Numbered from the stretch's first letter, positions 45,200 to 53,941 are shown. The stretch: 64,000 nt of DNA from CADEEN01 sp963740395 (GCA_963740395.1 CAVUEP010000092.1:1-64000), one strand, 5' to 3'. Numbers and translations: made by a program. The notes: generated from the sequence alone by a model not told the origin.

Positions 45200-45842
45200 G
45201 TCGGCGATGGAGCCCGTCACGGTCGGCGGCACGGCGCCGATGGCCGAGTTGCTGCCGACGCGCCGCGGCCGCATGGTGCTGCTGCGACCCGTGCGCGCCA
45301 GTGACGCGGCGCTGCTGGGCGCCTTCATCGAACGCCTGTCCCCAGCGGCGCGGCGCTGGCGCTTCCACGGCAGCGTCAAGGTCCTGCCGCAGGGCCTGCT
45401 GCAACGCATGACGCAACCCGATCTGCGACTCGAAGCGGTCCTGTTGGCAGTTGCCATCGTCGCTGGCGAGCCCCTGTGTGTCGGCGAGGCGCGCTACGCC
45501 CTGGGCGAGGGCGCGCCCGACTCGCGCGAGTTCGCGCTCGTGGTCGACGACGCCTGGCAGGGCGAAGGACTCGGCGCGACGCTGCTGCGTAGCCTGACTC
45601 GCCACGCCCAGCGGCAGGGCGTGAGGCATCTGGTCGGCGAGGTGTTGCGCGACAACGCCGTGATGATCGAACTGGCGCAGCGCAGCGGCTATGCCTTGCT
45701 CGCCCATCCGGCCGACCCCCGGCTGCTGCGCGTGACGCGCGCCTTGGGTGGCGCGCAGCGCGACGCCGCGCCACGATGGATTGCGCGCGACGTGCACGCG
45801 GCCGCCGACATGGCATCGCGGCCGATGAACGGGCCACGATGA
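45192..45842 (+). CDS. GNAT-family acetyltransferase
   Basis: A 216-residue protein with a GNAT fold: RMVLLRPVRASDAALLGAFIERLSP, then FALVVDDAWQGEGLGATLLRSLTRHA (acetyl-CoA loop Q-G-E-G-L-G) and DNAVMIELAQRSGY. It resembles the acetyltransferase module of protein lysine acetylases such as Pat, without their ADP-forming acyl-CoA synthetase part. The start is GTG 45192 (overlapping the DUF2917 stop) or ATG 45207. Its stop overlaps the sigma-factor start as ATGA. Confidence 0.87.
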   Translation: MAESAMEPVTVGGTAPMAELLPTRRGRMVLLRPVRASDAALLGAFIERLSPAARRWRFHGSVKVLPQGLLQRMTQPDLRLEAVLLAVAIVAGEPLCVGEARYALGEGAPDSREFALVVDDAWQGEGLGATLLRSLTRHAQRQGVRHLVGEVLRDNAVMIELAQRSGYALLAHPADPRLLRVTRALGGAQRDAAPRWIARDVHAAADMASRPMNGPR

Positions 45843-46390
45843 CGCTGTCCGCGGCGTCGATCGGCACCTCGGTGGTCGAGCACCGGCCCTACCTGATGCG
45901 CTTGGCGCGCCGCCGCCTGCGCGACGCCGCGCTGGCCGAGGACGTGGTCCAGGACACCCTGGTCGCTGCGCTGCGCGGGGCCGAGCGGTTCGAGGGCCGG
46001 GCCAGCGCGCGAACCTGGCTCACTGGGATCCTGCTGCGCCGCCTGGCCGACGCCGTGCGCCGCGAGAGCCGCTTGCCGCGCGCAGGGGACATCGAGACCG
46101 AGGTGCCGGATGGCGGCGCCGCGGCGCTGGCCGACGAGGCTACCGTCGGCGAGCCGTGGATCGACCGGCGCGACCCGCAGCGAACGCTCGAGCTGCGCCA
46201 GTCGCTGGCGGCGATCGAACCGTGCCTGGCTCGCCTGCCGACCGACAGCGCGCGCATCGTGCGCCTGCGCGAAGTCGAAGGGCTGAGCAATGACGAGACC
46301 GCGCGCGAACTCGGCCTGCCGCCGGCGCGCGTGGCACTGGCTCTGCACCGGGCGCGGGCACGGCTGCGTGCGTGCCTGAGCGACGCTTGA
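45839..46390 (+). CDS. ECF-type RNA polymerase sigma factor
   Basis: A 183-residue sigma-70 family protein with region 2 (HRPYLMRLARRRLRDAALAEDVVQDTLVAAL, RTWLTGILLRRLADAVRRE) and region 4 (LARLPTDSARIVRLREVEGLSNDETARELGLPPARVALALHRARARLRACL). ATG 45839 overlaps the GNAT stop. No cysteine-rich anti-sigma (ZAS) protein follows; the small 46521 membrane protein is the only candidate partner. Two copies of GAGCGACGCTT repeat at its 3' end. Confidence 0.92.
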   Translation: MTLSAASIGTSVVEHRPYLMRLARRRLRDAALAEDVVQDTLVAALRGAERFEGRASARTWLTGILLRRLADAVRRESRLPRAGDIETEVPDGGAAALADEATVGEPWIDRRDPQRTLELRQSLAAIEPCLARLPTDSARIVRLREVEGLSNDETARELGLPPARVALALHRARARLRACLSDA

Positions 46391-46424
46391 GCGACGCTTG
46401 AGCGCGGCGCCGAGCACGCCGGGC

Positions 46425-46440
46425 GGTTGCAGTTGAAACC
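46425..46440. repeat. Intergenic dyad repeat, copy 5
   Basis: GGTTGCAGTTGAAACC, identical to copy 1, 35 bases after the sigma-factor stop and about 80 bases before the 46521 gene. CTGCAAT follows 13 bases later. Confidence 0.65.
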
Positions 46441-46520
46441 GCGCGCTCGCCCGCTGCAATGCGGTCGCAAGGGCAAGCGCCGAGCATCGATGGCACCACC
46501 AACGAGCCCGAGACCGCGCC

Positions 46521-46754
46521 ATGCCTCCCAGCATCCCGACCCACAGGCCCCTGATGACGGCCACCCGTGGCGCCGTCCTGGTGGCCCTGCTCGCGGTGGT
46601 CTGCAGCGTCTTTCTCGCCGTCGACAGCGCCTACAGCCGCGCCGCGACCGCGCCATTGGCGTCGAGCGATCGGGCCTGCGCCGACCTGGAAGCGCGCCCG
46701 GCCGCGCGCGATCGCCTCGCCGGCGCCGGCGATCGGTCCGCGCCCGTGCGCTAG
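46521..46754 (+). CDS. Small single-span membrane protein (77 aa)
   Basis: One hydrophobic segment (GAVLVALLAVVCSVFLAV, about residues 18-35) followed by an Ala/Arg-rich tail. The start may be ATG 46521 or 46554. It follows the ECF sigma gene, a place where anti-sigma factors are often found, but no zinc-binding motif is present. Function unknown. Confidence 0.5.
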   Translation: MPPSIPTHRPLMTATRGAVLVALLAVVCSVFLAVDSAYSRAATAPLASSDRACADLEARPAARDRLAGAGDRSAPVR

Positions 46755-46794
46755 GTCCCGCGCGCGCGGCGCCGAGCCGGCCGCCGGCGCGGCA

Positions 46795-47211
46795 TCAATG
46801 CACGCGTCGCGCTTGCCGCCGTGGCAGCAGCGAACCCAGCCCGGCCAGGCGGCCGCGCCAGCGCGCGGCCAGGGCGTCGACCTGCGCGCTGCGTTGCGTG
46901 CCGCTCAGGCACCACTCGACGAAGTGCTCGCAGTTGTTCGACCACAGGCTGTAGCGATCCTCGCCCAGGCGCCCGCGCGCGCGTTCGACCGCGGCCGCGC
47001 CGGCGAAGCGCGGCGTGGCCCAGGGCCGCACCTGCCAGCCGCGTCCGCGTGCGAACTCGTCGAGCGCCACTTCTTCGACCCGGCCGCCGCGAAACCAGCG
47101 GTCGAATCCGGCGTAGTGGATCACGCGGCCATGCCCGGCGTACAGACCATGGTGCACGTAGCCGCGACGTCGCGTGACGAGGTGGGCGCCGGGTGGCAGG
47201 TCGTCCAACAT
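46795..47211 (-). CDS. LRAT/NC-domain (NlpC/P60-related) protein
   Basis: About 138 residues with the LRAT-type permuted papain fold: PPGAHLVTRRRGYVHHGLYAG (catalytic His), VIHYAGF, and SNNCEHFVEWCLSG (catalytic Cys in NCEHF). Members transfer acyl groups or cleave lipids or amides. The start at 47211 is chosen because the domain begins there; ATG 47286 is an alternative and neither has a clear ribosome site. Confidence 0.82.
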   Translation of the reverse strand: MLDDLPPGAHLVTRRRGYVHHGLYAGHGRVIHYAGFDRWFRGGRVEEVALDEFARGRGWQVRPWATPRFAGAAAVERARGRLGEDRYSLWSNNCEHFVEWCLSGTQRSAQVDALAARWRGRLAGLGSLLPRRQARRVH

Positions 47212-47442
47212 GATGCGGGCTTGCGTGAAGGGTGGGTGCGGCGTGGATGCCGAGAGCCCGAGCTTGAGCGCGTCCGATTGACGCATCGTTGCATGCACGT
47301 CGCGGCGCGTATCACATGAAACCTGCGGGTTCGCGCGCCGCTGCAATAACACGCGACTGCAGGCGACTCATGGGTACGGGCCGACGCGGCGTTCGCAGTC
47401 GCGCCGGACCGATCCACCCACCCCCTACCCAAGGAGAGTTTC

Positions 47443-47841
47443 ATGCGAGTCAATCGACAACTTCTGGCCGTCCTGGCGTTTGGCAGCTTTGCCGCCGCGG
47501 CAGTGGCCGCCCATGCCACGAGCCTGGTCCGCAATGGTGAACATGCCATCTTCGACGAGGGCGGGTTCGTTTCCCAGCGCTCGCACGCCGAGGTCCACGC
47601 CGAAGCCGTGGCTGCCGCCGCGGGGCAGGCCTCGCGCGGTGACAGCGACGTGGAGTCGACCCCGTTCGTGTCGACCAAGACGCGTGCCGAAGTGCGCGCC
47701 GAGGCGGTCGAGGCGCAACGCTTGGGCCTGATCTCGCATGGCGAGTCCAGCGCGCGCGAAGCCACCGCGGCCGATCAGGAACTCATTCGCCTGGCTGGCC
47801 AGCGCGCTCGCGCGGCCGAGGACCGACTCGCCGGCAAGTGA
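47443..47841 (+). CDS. DUF4148-like exported protein
   Basis: A 132-residue secreted protein: signal peptide LLAVLAFGSFAAAAVAAHA-T, then two repeats of the type SHAEVHAEAVAAA and TRAEVRAEAVEAQRLGLISHGE, as in the small periplasmic DUF4148 proteins common in Burkholderiales. AAGGAGAG precedes ATG 47443. A half-site of the dyad (CATGAAACC) lies upstream near 47316. A hairpin follows the stop. Function unknown. Confidence 0.82.
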   Translation: MRVNRQLLAVLAFGSFAAAAVAAHATSLVRNGEHAIFDEGGFVSQRSHAEVHAEAVAAAAGQASRGDSDVESTPFVSTKTRAEVRAEAVEAQRLGLISHGESSAREATAADQELIRLAGQRARAAEDRLAGK

Positions 47842-47846
47842 GTTCC

Positions 47847-47874
47847 GGGCATGCCGGCCAGAGCCGGCATGCCC
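47847..47874 (+). terminator. Hairpin after the DUF4148-like gene
   Basis: GGGCATGCCGGC (47847-47858) pairs perfectly with GCCGGCATGCCC (47863-47874) around a four-base loop, five bases after the stop codon. No T run follows, so it may stabilise the 3' end rather than terminate on its own. Confidence 0.6.
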
Positions 47875-48032
47875 GCGCACCGTCGTGCAACGGGCCCGCG
47901 CGGACGCTCGGGGCCCGTGTCTGTCCCCGGCACGAGGTGCCCGAGGGCGCGAACATGTGTCTGCCTGCGATCTGTCCGCGGGCCAGAAAGGCGCCGTGCT
48001 GCCGCGGTGCACGCCTAGGCCACGCTCCGCCG

Positions 48033-48060
48033 AACCCGGTGACGCTTGTAACACCGGGTT
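48033..48060. terminator. AACCCGGTG inverted repeat between genes
   Basis: AACCCGGTG and CACCGGGTT form a perfect 9-bp stem with a 10-base loop in the 328-base gap between the DUF4148-like gene and the 48170 gene. Only short T tracts flank it. It is the only other structure seen in this gap; no gene is visible there. Confidence 0.45.
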
Positions 48061-48169
48061 TCCGTTGTTCGCGCTCAAACACACGGGGCCCGGCTGTAAT
48101 TGGCTGGGCCGTCTCAGCGGCGACTGCAGGCGAGGGGCCGTCCCGGCTCCGCAGGCGAAAGGTCATCCC

Positions 48170-49018
48170 ATGGACAGCAAGTCGATTTCGTTCAGCGCTT
48201 TCGAGAGCGAGCCTGACCCGCGCGGGCCTTCGCATCGCGCCGATCTGCCCGTGCTGTATGAGGTGCTGACGCCGTCGGATCCGCCCGAGTACGCCGTCGG
48301 CTCACAGGCCGCGGCGCCACGAGGCGCAGGGCCGGATGACGACGTCGACATCAATCTGGAGTGGTTCGCTCAGCGCACCGCCCCGAGCGGCTGGACCTGC
48401 GCGACGGACTCCGTGCGCGCGCAGTTGGAAAGCGTGATCCGCGGCCTGCCTCCGCCGCCGCGCGTGTCGACGTCGCGCTTGCAGCATCTGAAGTTGGTGG
48501 CCCAGGGCCGGACCGTCGAGGCGCCCTCGGCTCCGGCGCCGGCCGCCGCCGTCATGCCGGCGCCGCGGGCGCGGCCCGCAGCCACCGTCGATGCCGCGGC
48601 CAACGCCGGCGCCGACTTGGCGGGTGACTCGGCCACGGGGGCGCTGTCGACGCCGCCGCCGGCCCAAGTAACGCCGGGCGCAGAGCGCGCGCGAGCGCGA
48701 GCGGCGGACCGGTCTGCGCGCACCGCGCAGGTGGCCAGGTCGATGCTGGCCAAGCAGAAGCAGGAGTTCGCACGCTTGGACGCCGAGCGCGCCAAGCAGA
48801 TCGAGCAGCTGACCCGTCGCGCCGAGGCCGCGGAGACCAAGGTCCACGCACTCCAGGCGCACATCGCCGCTGAACAGCAGTACGCCAACGTGCTGGGCCG
48901 CCGCTTCGGCCAGAGGCCGCACGAGATGTTCCCCGCCTTCGTCGCGCGCCTGGGCATGACCGCCAAGGCGACGATGCTCCGGGACACGCGCAGCAGGTCC
49001 ATGCCGATGCAGCCTTGA
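48170..49018 (+). CDS. Hypothetical protein with coiled coil (282 aa)
   Basis: The N-terminal third is acidic and unique (MDSKSISFSAFESEPDPRGP), the middle is Ala/Pro-rich and probably disordered (about 110-165), and about residues 165-235 form a heptad coiled coil (ARSMLAKQKQEFARLDAERAK ... KVHALQAHIAAEQQ). The last part contains RRFGQRPHEMFPAFVARLGM. No signal peptide. AAAGG lies upstream of ATG 48170. No family recognised. Confidence 0.7.
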   Translation: MDSKSISFSAFESEPDPRGPSHRADLPVLYEVLTPSDPPEYAVGSQAAAPRGAGPDDDVDINLEWFAQRTAPSGWTCATDSVRAQLESVIRGLPPPPRVSTSRLQHLKLVAQGRTVEAPSAPAPAAAVMPAPRARPAATVDAAANAGADLAGDSATGALSTPPPAQVTPGAERARARAADRSARTAQVARSMLAKQKQEFARLDAERAKQIEQLTRRAEAAETKVHALQAHIAAEQQYANVLGRRFGQRPHEMFPAFVARLGMTAKATMLRDTRSRSMPMQP

Positions 49019-49041
49019 TGGCGGTGTGATCCGGCGCAGGG

Positions 49042-50118
49042 CTAACGCAGCGCCTCGCGGTCGCCATCCACCTTGTCGATCTTCCGGTCGGCAATCTCGC
49101 GCTCCTCGGCGTCGGCGTCCGGCGTCGCGTGCCCGGCGACCGCGCGCGGCGCAAGGCACAGCACGGCCTCGATCGGAAAGTGGTCGGAGCCGATGTCGGG
49201 CAGCCGCGCCAGCGAGACCACGGTGAAGTCGGCCGAGCAAAAGACGTGGTCCAGCGGCCAGCGCAGGAACGGGTAGCGCGCGTGGAAGGTGCTGAACATG
49301 CCGCGGCCGATGCGCGGATCCAGCAGCCCGCTCAGGTTCTGGAACATGCGCGTGGTGGCCGACCAGGCGACATCGTTGAGGTCGCCCATCACCACCACCG
49401 ACCGCGCCGGCTGGTCGAGCGACTTCGCAATCAGCAGCAACTCGGCGTCGCGCTCGGCCGAGGTGGGGTTCTCAGTCGGGCTGGGTGGCGCGGGGTGCAC
49501 GCAGTGCAGCCGAACCAGTCGACCCGAGCGCAGCCGCACCTCGGTGTGGATCGAGGGCACGTCGTCCTCGACCAGGAAATGCACCTGCGGGTTCACCAGC
49601 GGCAGGCGCGAGTAGAGATGCATGCCGTAGAGGTTGTCCAGCGGATGCTTGACCGTGTGCGGGTAGTCGGCCTCCAGTGCGTGCAGCTGGTCCTGCCACC
49701 ACCGGTCGGACTCCACCGTCAGCACGAGGTCGGGCTTGCGCTCGCGCACCAGCCGCAGCAGCGCCTCGGCGTTGCGGTTGGGCGTCAGCACGTTGGCGAC
49801 CAACAGGCTCAGCATGTCGGGTGCGGCAGGCTGCACGGCGGTGCGCGCCTGCTTGGGGTAGAGCGGCGTGTAGCGCGCGATGCGTAGCAGTTGGAAAGCG
49901 ATGCACACGGCGAGCGCGCCCAGCAGCACGCGATCAACGGGATCGCGCCAGCCGGCGATGGCCGCATAAGCCAAGAACGTGGCCGCGCTGATCACGGTGA
50001 TCTGCACGCGCGGGAACTCGAAGATGCGCACCCACCATGCGTCGTGCCGCAACCAGGGCAGCAGGGTCCAGGTGATGACGAAGACCGCGGTCAGCGAGGC
50101 CAGCCAGGGCAGGATCAC
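49042..50118 (-). CDS. Endonuclease/exonuclease/phosphatase-family membrane protein
   Basis: A 358-residue protein with three N-terminal membrane helices (about residues 3-82) and a C-terminal EEP (DNase I-like) domain facing the periplasm: LLVANVLTPNRNAEALL, VVVMGDLNDVAWSATT, PLDHVFCS and IGSDHFPIEAVL, the metal and catalytic motifs of the fold. It is similar in layout to YafD-type proteins. The substrate is unknown. It converges with the 48170 gene. Confidence 0.9.
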   Translation of the reverse strand: MILPWLASLTAVFVITWTLLPWLRHDAWWVRIFEFPRVQITVISAATFLAYAAIAGWRDPVDRVLLGALAVCIAFQLLRIARYTPLYPKQARTAVQPAAPDMLSLLVANVLTPNRNAEALLRLVRERKPDLVLTVESDRWWQDQLHALEADYPHTVKHPLDNLYGMHLYSRLPLVNPQVHFLVEDDVPSIHTEVRLRSGRLVRLHCVHPAPPSPTENPTSAERDAELLLIAKSLDQPARSVVVMGDLNDVAWSATTRMFQNLSGLLDPRIGRGMFSTFHARYPFLRWPLDHVFCSADFTVVSLARLPDIGSDHFPIEAVLCLAPRAVAGHATPDADAEEREIADRKIDKVDGDREALR

Positions 50119-50134
50119 GAGGTCATGCCCACGA

Positions 50135-50512
50135 TCAGATCCCCATCTCCTTGAACACGTCCTTGGCGCCGCGAAAGCTGTCGATCGCGGCGGGCACGCC
50201 GCAGTAGATGGCGCTCTGCAGGAACACCTCGCGAATCTCGTCCTTGGTCACGCCGTTGTTGACGGCGCCGCGCACATGCAGCTTCAGTTCATGCGGGCGG
50301 TTCAGCGCGGTCAGCATGGCCAGGTTGATGAGGCTGCGGGTACGCCGGTCCAGCCCCGGGCGGTTCCAGATGTCGTTCCAGCAGTGCTCCGTGACCAGCT
50401 CCTGCATCGGCCGGTTGAAGTCGTCGGCGTTCTTGATTGCCGCGTCGACGTAGTCGGCGCCGAGCACTTCACGGCGCGTCTTGAGGCCCTTGTCGAAGGC
50501 GTCCTGGTTCAT
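50135..50512 (-). CDS. Carboxymuconolactone decarboxylase family protein
   Basis: A 125-residue protein whose whole length fits the CMD family: GLKTRREVLGADYVDAA, then LDRRTRSLINLAMLTALNRPHELKLHVRGAVNNGVTKDEIREVFLQSAIYCGVPAA (the conserved active-site region). It could be 4-carboxymuconolactone decarboxylase, but no other protocatechuate-pathway genes are nearby. GGAGAAACTGA precedes ATG. Confidence 0.92.
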   Translation of the reverse strand: MNQDAFDKGLKTRREVLGADYVDAAIKNADDFNRPMQELVTEHCWNDIWNRPGLDRRTRSLINLAMLTALNRPHELKLHVRGAVNNGVTKDEIREVFLQSAIYCGVPAAIDSFRGAKDVFKEMGI

Positions 50513-50580
50513 TCAGTTTCTCCTGGGGCAGTGGTTAGTTTGCGTCGACGGGCGCGCAGGGCGTTCGAAAGGCGGACGTC

Positions 50581-51048
50581 TCAGCGCACGGGAATCGGCG
50601 TGGCGCGATCCACCGCCACGGCGGTCACGCTGTTCTGCGGCGAGCCTTCGATGACGCGGTCGGAGTAGGTCAGGTAGACCAGCGTGTTGCGCGCCGCGTC
50701 GACCATGCGCACCACGCGCAGGCGCTTGAAGATCAGCGAGATGCGCTCGCTGAACATCTCGTCCTGGCGCTTGAGCGGCTTGGGAAACGAGATCGGGCCG
50801 GTCTGCCGGCAGGCGATCGACGCCTCGGCCCTGTCTTCGGCCAGCCCGAGTCCGCCCTTGATGCCGCCGGTCTTGGCGCGCGACACGTAGCAGGTGACGC
50901 CCTTGACCTCGGGGTCGTCGTAGGCATCGACGACGATCTTGTGGTCGGGGCCGATGAGCTTGAACACGGTGTCGACCTCGCCGATCGACTCGGCGCGGCA
51001 GGCGGCGGTGGTGGCCAGCAGGGCCACGAGCAGGAGGGTGCGTTTCAT
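50581..51048 (-). CDS. creA: CreA family protein
   Basis: A 155-residue exported protein: signal LLLVALLATTAACRAES, then GEVDTVFKLIGPDHKIVVDAYDDPEVKGVTCYVSRAKTGGIKGGLGLAEDRAEASIACRQ, which is the CreA family pattern with its two conserved cysteines. Periplasmic, function poorly known. ATG 51048 is chosen because the signal peptide starts there. Confidence 0.92.
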   Translation of the reverse strand: MKRTLLLVALLATTAACRAESIGEVDTVFKLIGPDHKIVVDAYDDPEVKGVTCYVSRAKTGGIKGGLGLAEDRAEASIACRQTGPISFPKPLKRQDEMFSERISLIFKRLRVVRMVDAARNTLVYLTYSDRVIEGSPQNSVTAVAVDRATPIPVR

Positions 51049-51140
51049 GGGCCTATTGTCGACGGGTCTGGGGCGGGGCACGGCCAGCCGATTTCGTCGA
51101 CGGCGGTTGAATTGGCCCGCGCCGCTCCCATCTGCCTGCA

Positions 51141-51977
51141 GTGAACTCCGCCTCGCTCAGCGCCGCGCTGCCCATGGTTGTCGTGGCCACGGCGGCGTTG
51201 CTGGGCGTCATCGCACTCCTGGCCCGCCCGCGTTGGGCCGAACGCCGGCGCGCCCGACTTCGCGATCTGCCCTTTCCGGCGGCGTGGCGGCGCATCCTGC
51301 GCGAGCGCGTGCCTGCGGTGGCTCGCTTGCCGGCGGATTTGCAGCTCCAGCTCAAACGCCACATCCAAGTCTTTGTCGCCGAGAAGGCCTTCATCGGCTG
51401 CCAGGGCCAGGACATCACGGACGAGGTGCGCGTCACGATCGCGGCCCAGGCCTGCCTGCTGCTCGTCGGCCATGCGCAGCCCGACTACTACCCGCAGTTG
51501 CGCCAGATCCTGGTCTACCCCGACGCCTTCCTGGTGCAGCAGGAGCGGCCCGTCGGCAACGGACTCGTGCAGATGCAGCGCCATGCGCTGTCGGGCGAGT
51601 CCTGGGCGCAAGGGCAGGTGATCCTGGCCTGGTCCGAGGTGCTGGCCGGCGCGGGCGATCCGGCAGACGGGCGCAATGTGGTGCTGCACGAGTTCGCACA
51701 CCAGATCGACCAGGACACCGGCGTCGCCGACGGCCGACCCTGGCGCCCCAGCCCGACGCTGCGCAGGCGCTGGAGCGCGGTGATGGACGCCGCCTTCGCG
51801 CGCCTGCAGCGTGAGCCGTCGAGCGTGATCGACGCCTACGGCGCCAGCGATCCGGCCGAGTTCTTCGCCGTCGTCACCGAGGCGTTCTTCGAGCGCCCGC
51901 AGGCGCTGGCGGCCGAGGCGCCCGAGGTGTACCGTGAACTTGCGAACCTGTACTTGGTGCATCCGCTGAGTTGGTGA
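51141..51977 (+). CDS. mtfA: Zinc-dependent peptidase MtfA
   Basis: A 278-residue protein of the MtfA/DUF980 family: an N-terminal hydrophobic helix, RDLPFPAAWRRILRERVPAVARLP, FIGCQGQDITDEVRVTIAAQACLLL, the gluzincin motif VLHEFAHQID and a downstream Glu in DPAEFFAVVTEAFF. In Escherichia coli MtfA binds Mlc and affects the glucose PTS. The start is GTG 51141. Divergent from creA. Confidence 0.93.
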   Translation: MNSASLSAALPMVVVATAALLGVIALLARPRWAERRRARLRDLPFPAAWRRILRERVPAVARLPADLQLQLKRHIQVFVAEKAFIGCQGQDITDEVRVTIAAQACLLLVGHAQPDYYPQLRQILVYPDAFLVQQERPVGNGLVQMQRHALSGESWAQGQVILAWSEVLAGAGDPADGRNVVLHEFAHQIDQDTGVADGRPWRPSPTLRRRWSAVMDAAFARLQREPSSVIDAYGASDPAEFFAVVTEAFFERPQALAAEAPEVYRELANLYLVHPLSW

Positions 51978-52028
51978 GCGGCACGCGCCCGTGGGCCTAG
52001 GCGCCGCGGGCTCGCCGGCACTGCCGCG

Positions 52029-52553
52029 TCAGCCAAGCTCCAACGCCACCCGGTCGCCGACCGCGATGCAGCCGCCTTGCACGATGCGCGCCGTGACGCC
52101 GCCCAACCCGCGCATCGCGTTGTAGCCGCCCGGCCCGAGGGCCTGCTCCATGAGCGAGCAGGGGTCGCAGGGGCCGGTGACCTCGATCAGCACGTCGCTG
52201 CCGATGCGCCACACCAGCGCTCGGTCGGCGAAGGGCGAGCGCATCGAGATCAGGTTCAGGCCCGACACGACCAGATTGCGGCGCAGCAGCCGCGCGTCGA
52301 TATGGTCGCGCCCGACCCAGCGCGCCAGCGGCACCAAATGCTCGGCCTGGATCAGCGTGAGTTCGCGTTTTGCGGCCGCGCCACCGGGGGCCGGCGCACG
52401 TGCCGCACGGCGGTCGCCCTCCAGTCCGCGACCGGGCAGGGCCATCGCCTCCTCGACGTTCAATGCCGGCTCGGCGCGAGCTGTGCGCAGCACGATCGCC
52501 TCGATGCGCCCCGCGGTGGCAAAGCCGGCCGTGAGTTCGCGCAGCGTGACCAT
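52029..52553 (-). CDS. MOSC domain protein
   Basis: A 174-residue stand-alone MOSC domain (GRIEAIVLRTARAEP, LPGRGLEGDRRAARA, LTLIQAEHLVPLARWVGRDHIDARLLRRNLVVSGLNLISM, VTGPCDPCSLMEQAL). The Cys in PCDPC is the conserved sulfur-carrying residue of the family. Probably linked to molybdenum-cofactor or sulfur chemistry. Confidence 0.9.
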   Translation of the reverse strand: MVTLRELTAGFATAGRIEAIVLRTARAEPALNVEEAMALPGRGLEGDRRAARAPAPGGAAAKRELTLIQAEHLVPLARWVGRDHIDARLLRRNLVVSGLNLISMRSPFADRALVWRIGSDVLIEVTGPCDPCSLMEQALGPGGYNAMRGLGGVTARIVQGGCIAVGDRVALELG

Positions 52554-52567
52554 CGAGCGTTTGGTGG

Positions 52568-52930
52568 CTACGGTTTGCAGTTGCCAGCGCGCACGACCGA
52601 CCCGTCCTTGCACTCGGTGATCACGCCTTCGTTGCTGCGCTCGAGCGGCGGCGGCGGCTTGGGCGGCGCAGGCCGCGCATTGCCGTCGCTGCGCGTGAGC
52701 CGCTCGTACATGATCTTCATCGCGCCTTGCTCGCAGCTGCCCACGACCTTGCCCGGCGCCGATGCGGCGGCCTCGACCGCCGTGACGCTGAACTCCGCCA
52801 CACCGGCGCGTGCGATCTTGGCCTCGATCTCGCGGCGCAGGGGTTCGCAGGGTGCGGCCGCGGCCGCACCGCAGGCCAGCAGCAGCGCCAGCGCCGCGGT
52901 CGGGGCCCATGGCATCGGTTCAATTCTCAT
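52568..52930 (-). CDS. DUF1161 family periplasmic protein
   Basis: A 120-residue protein with a signal peptide (AALALLLACGAAAAAP) and the DUF1161 pattern CEPLRREIEAKIARAGVAEFSVTAVE ... GKVVGSCEQGAMKIMYERL. A Pro-rich linker leads to ITECKDGSVV at the C-terminus. Function unknown. It lies 14 bases upstream of the MOSC gene on the same strand. Confidence 0.88.
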   Translation of the reverse strand: MRIEPMPWAPTAALALLLACGAAAAAPCEPLRREIEAKIARAGVAEFSVTAVEAAASAPGKVVGSCEQGAMKIMYERLTRSDGNARPAPPKPPPPLERSNEGVITECKDGSVVRAGNCKP

Positions 52931-52985
52931 GTACCTGCCGCTGCGCGTGCTCGGCGCCGCAGGCGGCAGCCATCAACGGCATCGG

Positions 52986-53405
52986 CTACTTGACCAGCTG
53001 CGCCTTCAGCGTGAGCTTCGGCCCCGTCACCGCCTTGGCCACCGGGCAGTTGGCCTTGGCCTCGGCGGCGTGCTTCTGCAAATCGGCGTCGCTCAGGTTG
53101 GGCACCTCGGCCCGCGTATCCAGTTCGATCAGCGTGATCGTCGGGCCTTCGCCCAGATGCACCTTGGCCGTGGTGGCGATGCGCGTGGGCGTGAAGCCCG
53201 CCTTGGTCAGCAGGGCGGCCAGGAACATCGAGAAGCAGCCGGCCTGGGCGGCGCCAATCAACTCTTCCGGGTTGGTGCCCTGGCCCGACTCGAAGCGCGA
53301 GGCATAGGTGAACGGGCCCTCGTAGGCGCCGCTGCCCAGCTTCATGGTGCCGGCCCCTTCCTTCAGGGTGCCTTGCCACTGGGCGGATGAAGTACGAACG
53401 GCCAT
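52986..53405 (-). CDS. OsmC-family peroxiredoxin
   Basis: A 139-residue OsmC/Ohr-family thiol peroxidase. The two reactive cysteines are in QAGCFSMFLAALL and ANCPVAKAVTG, with the Arg/Glu network (SRFESGQGTNPEELIGAA). It reduces organic hydroperoxides, usually in stress. The length and spacing fit OsmC rather than Ohr. Confidence 0.93.
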   Translation of the reverse strand: MAVRTSSAQWQGTLKEGAGTMKLGSGAYEGPFTYASRFESGQGTNPEELIGAAQAGCFSMFLAALLTKAGFTPTRIATTAKVHLGEGPTITLIELDTRAEVPNLSDADLQKHAAEAKANCPVAKAVTGPKLTLKAQLVK

Positions 53406-53580
53406 GGTGTCCTCGCTTTCCTTGTGCGGTGATCGGGGTGCGTGCGGCAGGGCTTCGGTGCCCGGCGCAGGCGCGGGTCGGGCGCCTTTGGCGGCGCGTC
53501 CGATGGCCACAGGATAGACCGCCGACCTGCGCCTCCGCGTCTTGGCCCTCGCGAGGTCAGGGTTGCCGGCGCGCAGTCGC

Positions 53581-53757
53581 TCAGCGACCGACGCCGAACA
53601 AGGCGTACAGCGCCATACGCTCCTGAGCCTGCGCGGCGGCGCGACGCGCGTCCGGGTGGCAACCTGCGCTGGCGGCAGGGCGCGGGTTGGCGGTGGCCGG
53701 CAGGGCGTGCTGCGATGCGCTGGCGCGCGCGTTCAGGAGGGTGCGGAAGAAGTTCAT
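53581..53757 (-). CDS. Small hypothetical protein (58 aa)
   Basis: Reads MNFFRTLLNARASASQHALP and ends QAQERMALYALFGVGR. Ala/Arg-rich, with no clear membrane segment. Codon use fits the neighbours and the reading is open from ATG 53757 to the stop at 53581, but there is no clear ribosome site. Tentative. Confidence 0.42.
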   Translation of the reverse strand: MNFFRTLLNARASASQHALPATANPRPAASAGCHPDARRAAAQAQERMALYALFGVGR

Positions 53758-53941
53758 GACGGGGGGGCGGCTTCAAGGCGCCGAGATGGTGATTGCGGGT
53801 AAACCCTAGGACGCTACTGTAACCCGGTTGGCGATCGGCCTGTAGAGGCGTCGGTCTGGGTGCGGATCGGCCGTCGTCGATCGCGGGCGCTAAGCTCGGC
53901 CCTGCCCACCCACCCGAGGCCGCGCGCCGGGAGTTGCCACC

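Noticed and set aside
46380..46402. Tandem GAGCGACGCTT at the end of the ECF sigma gene
   Set aside because: Only two short copies, one within the coding end; likely slippage without function.
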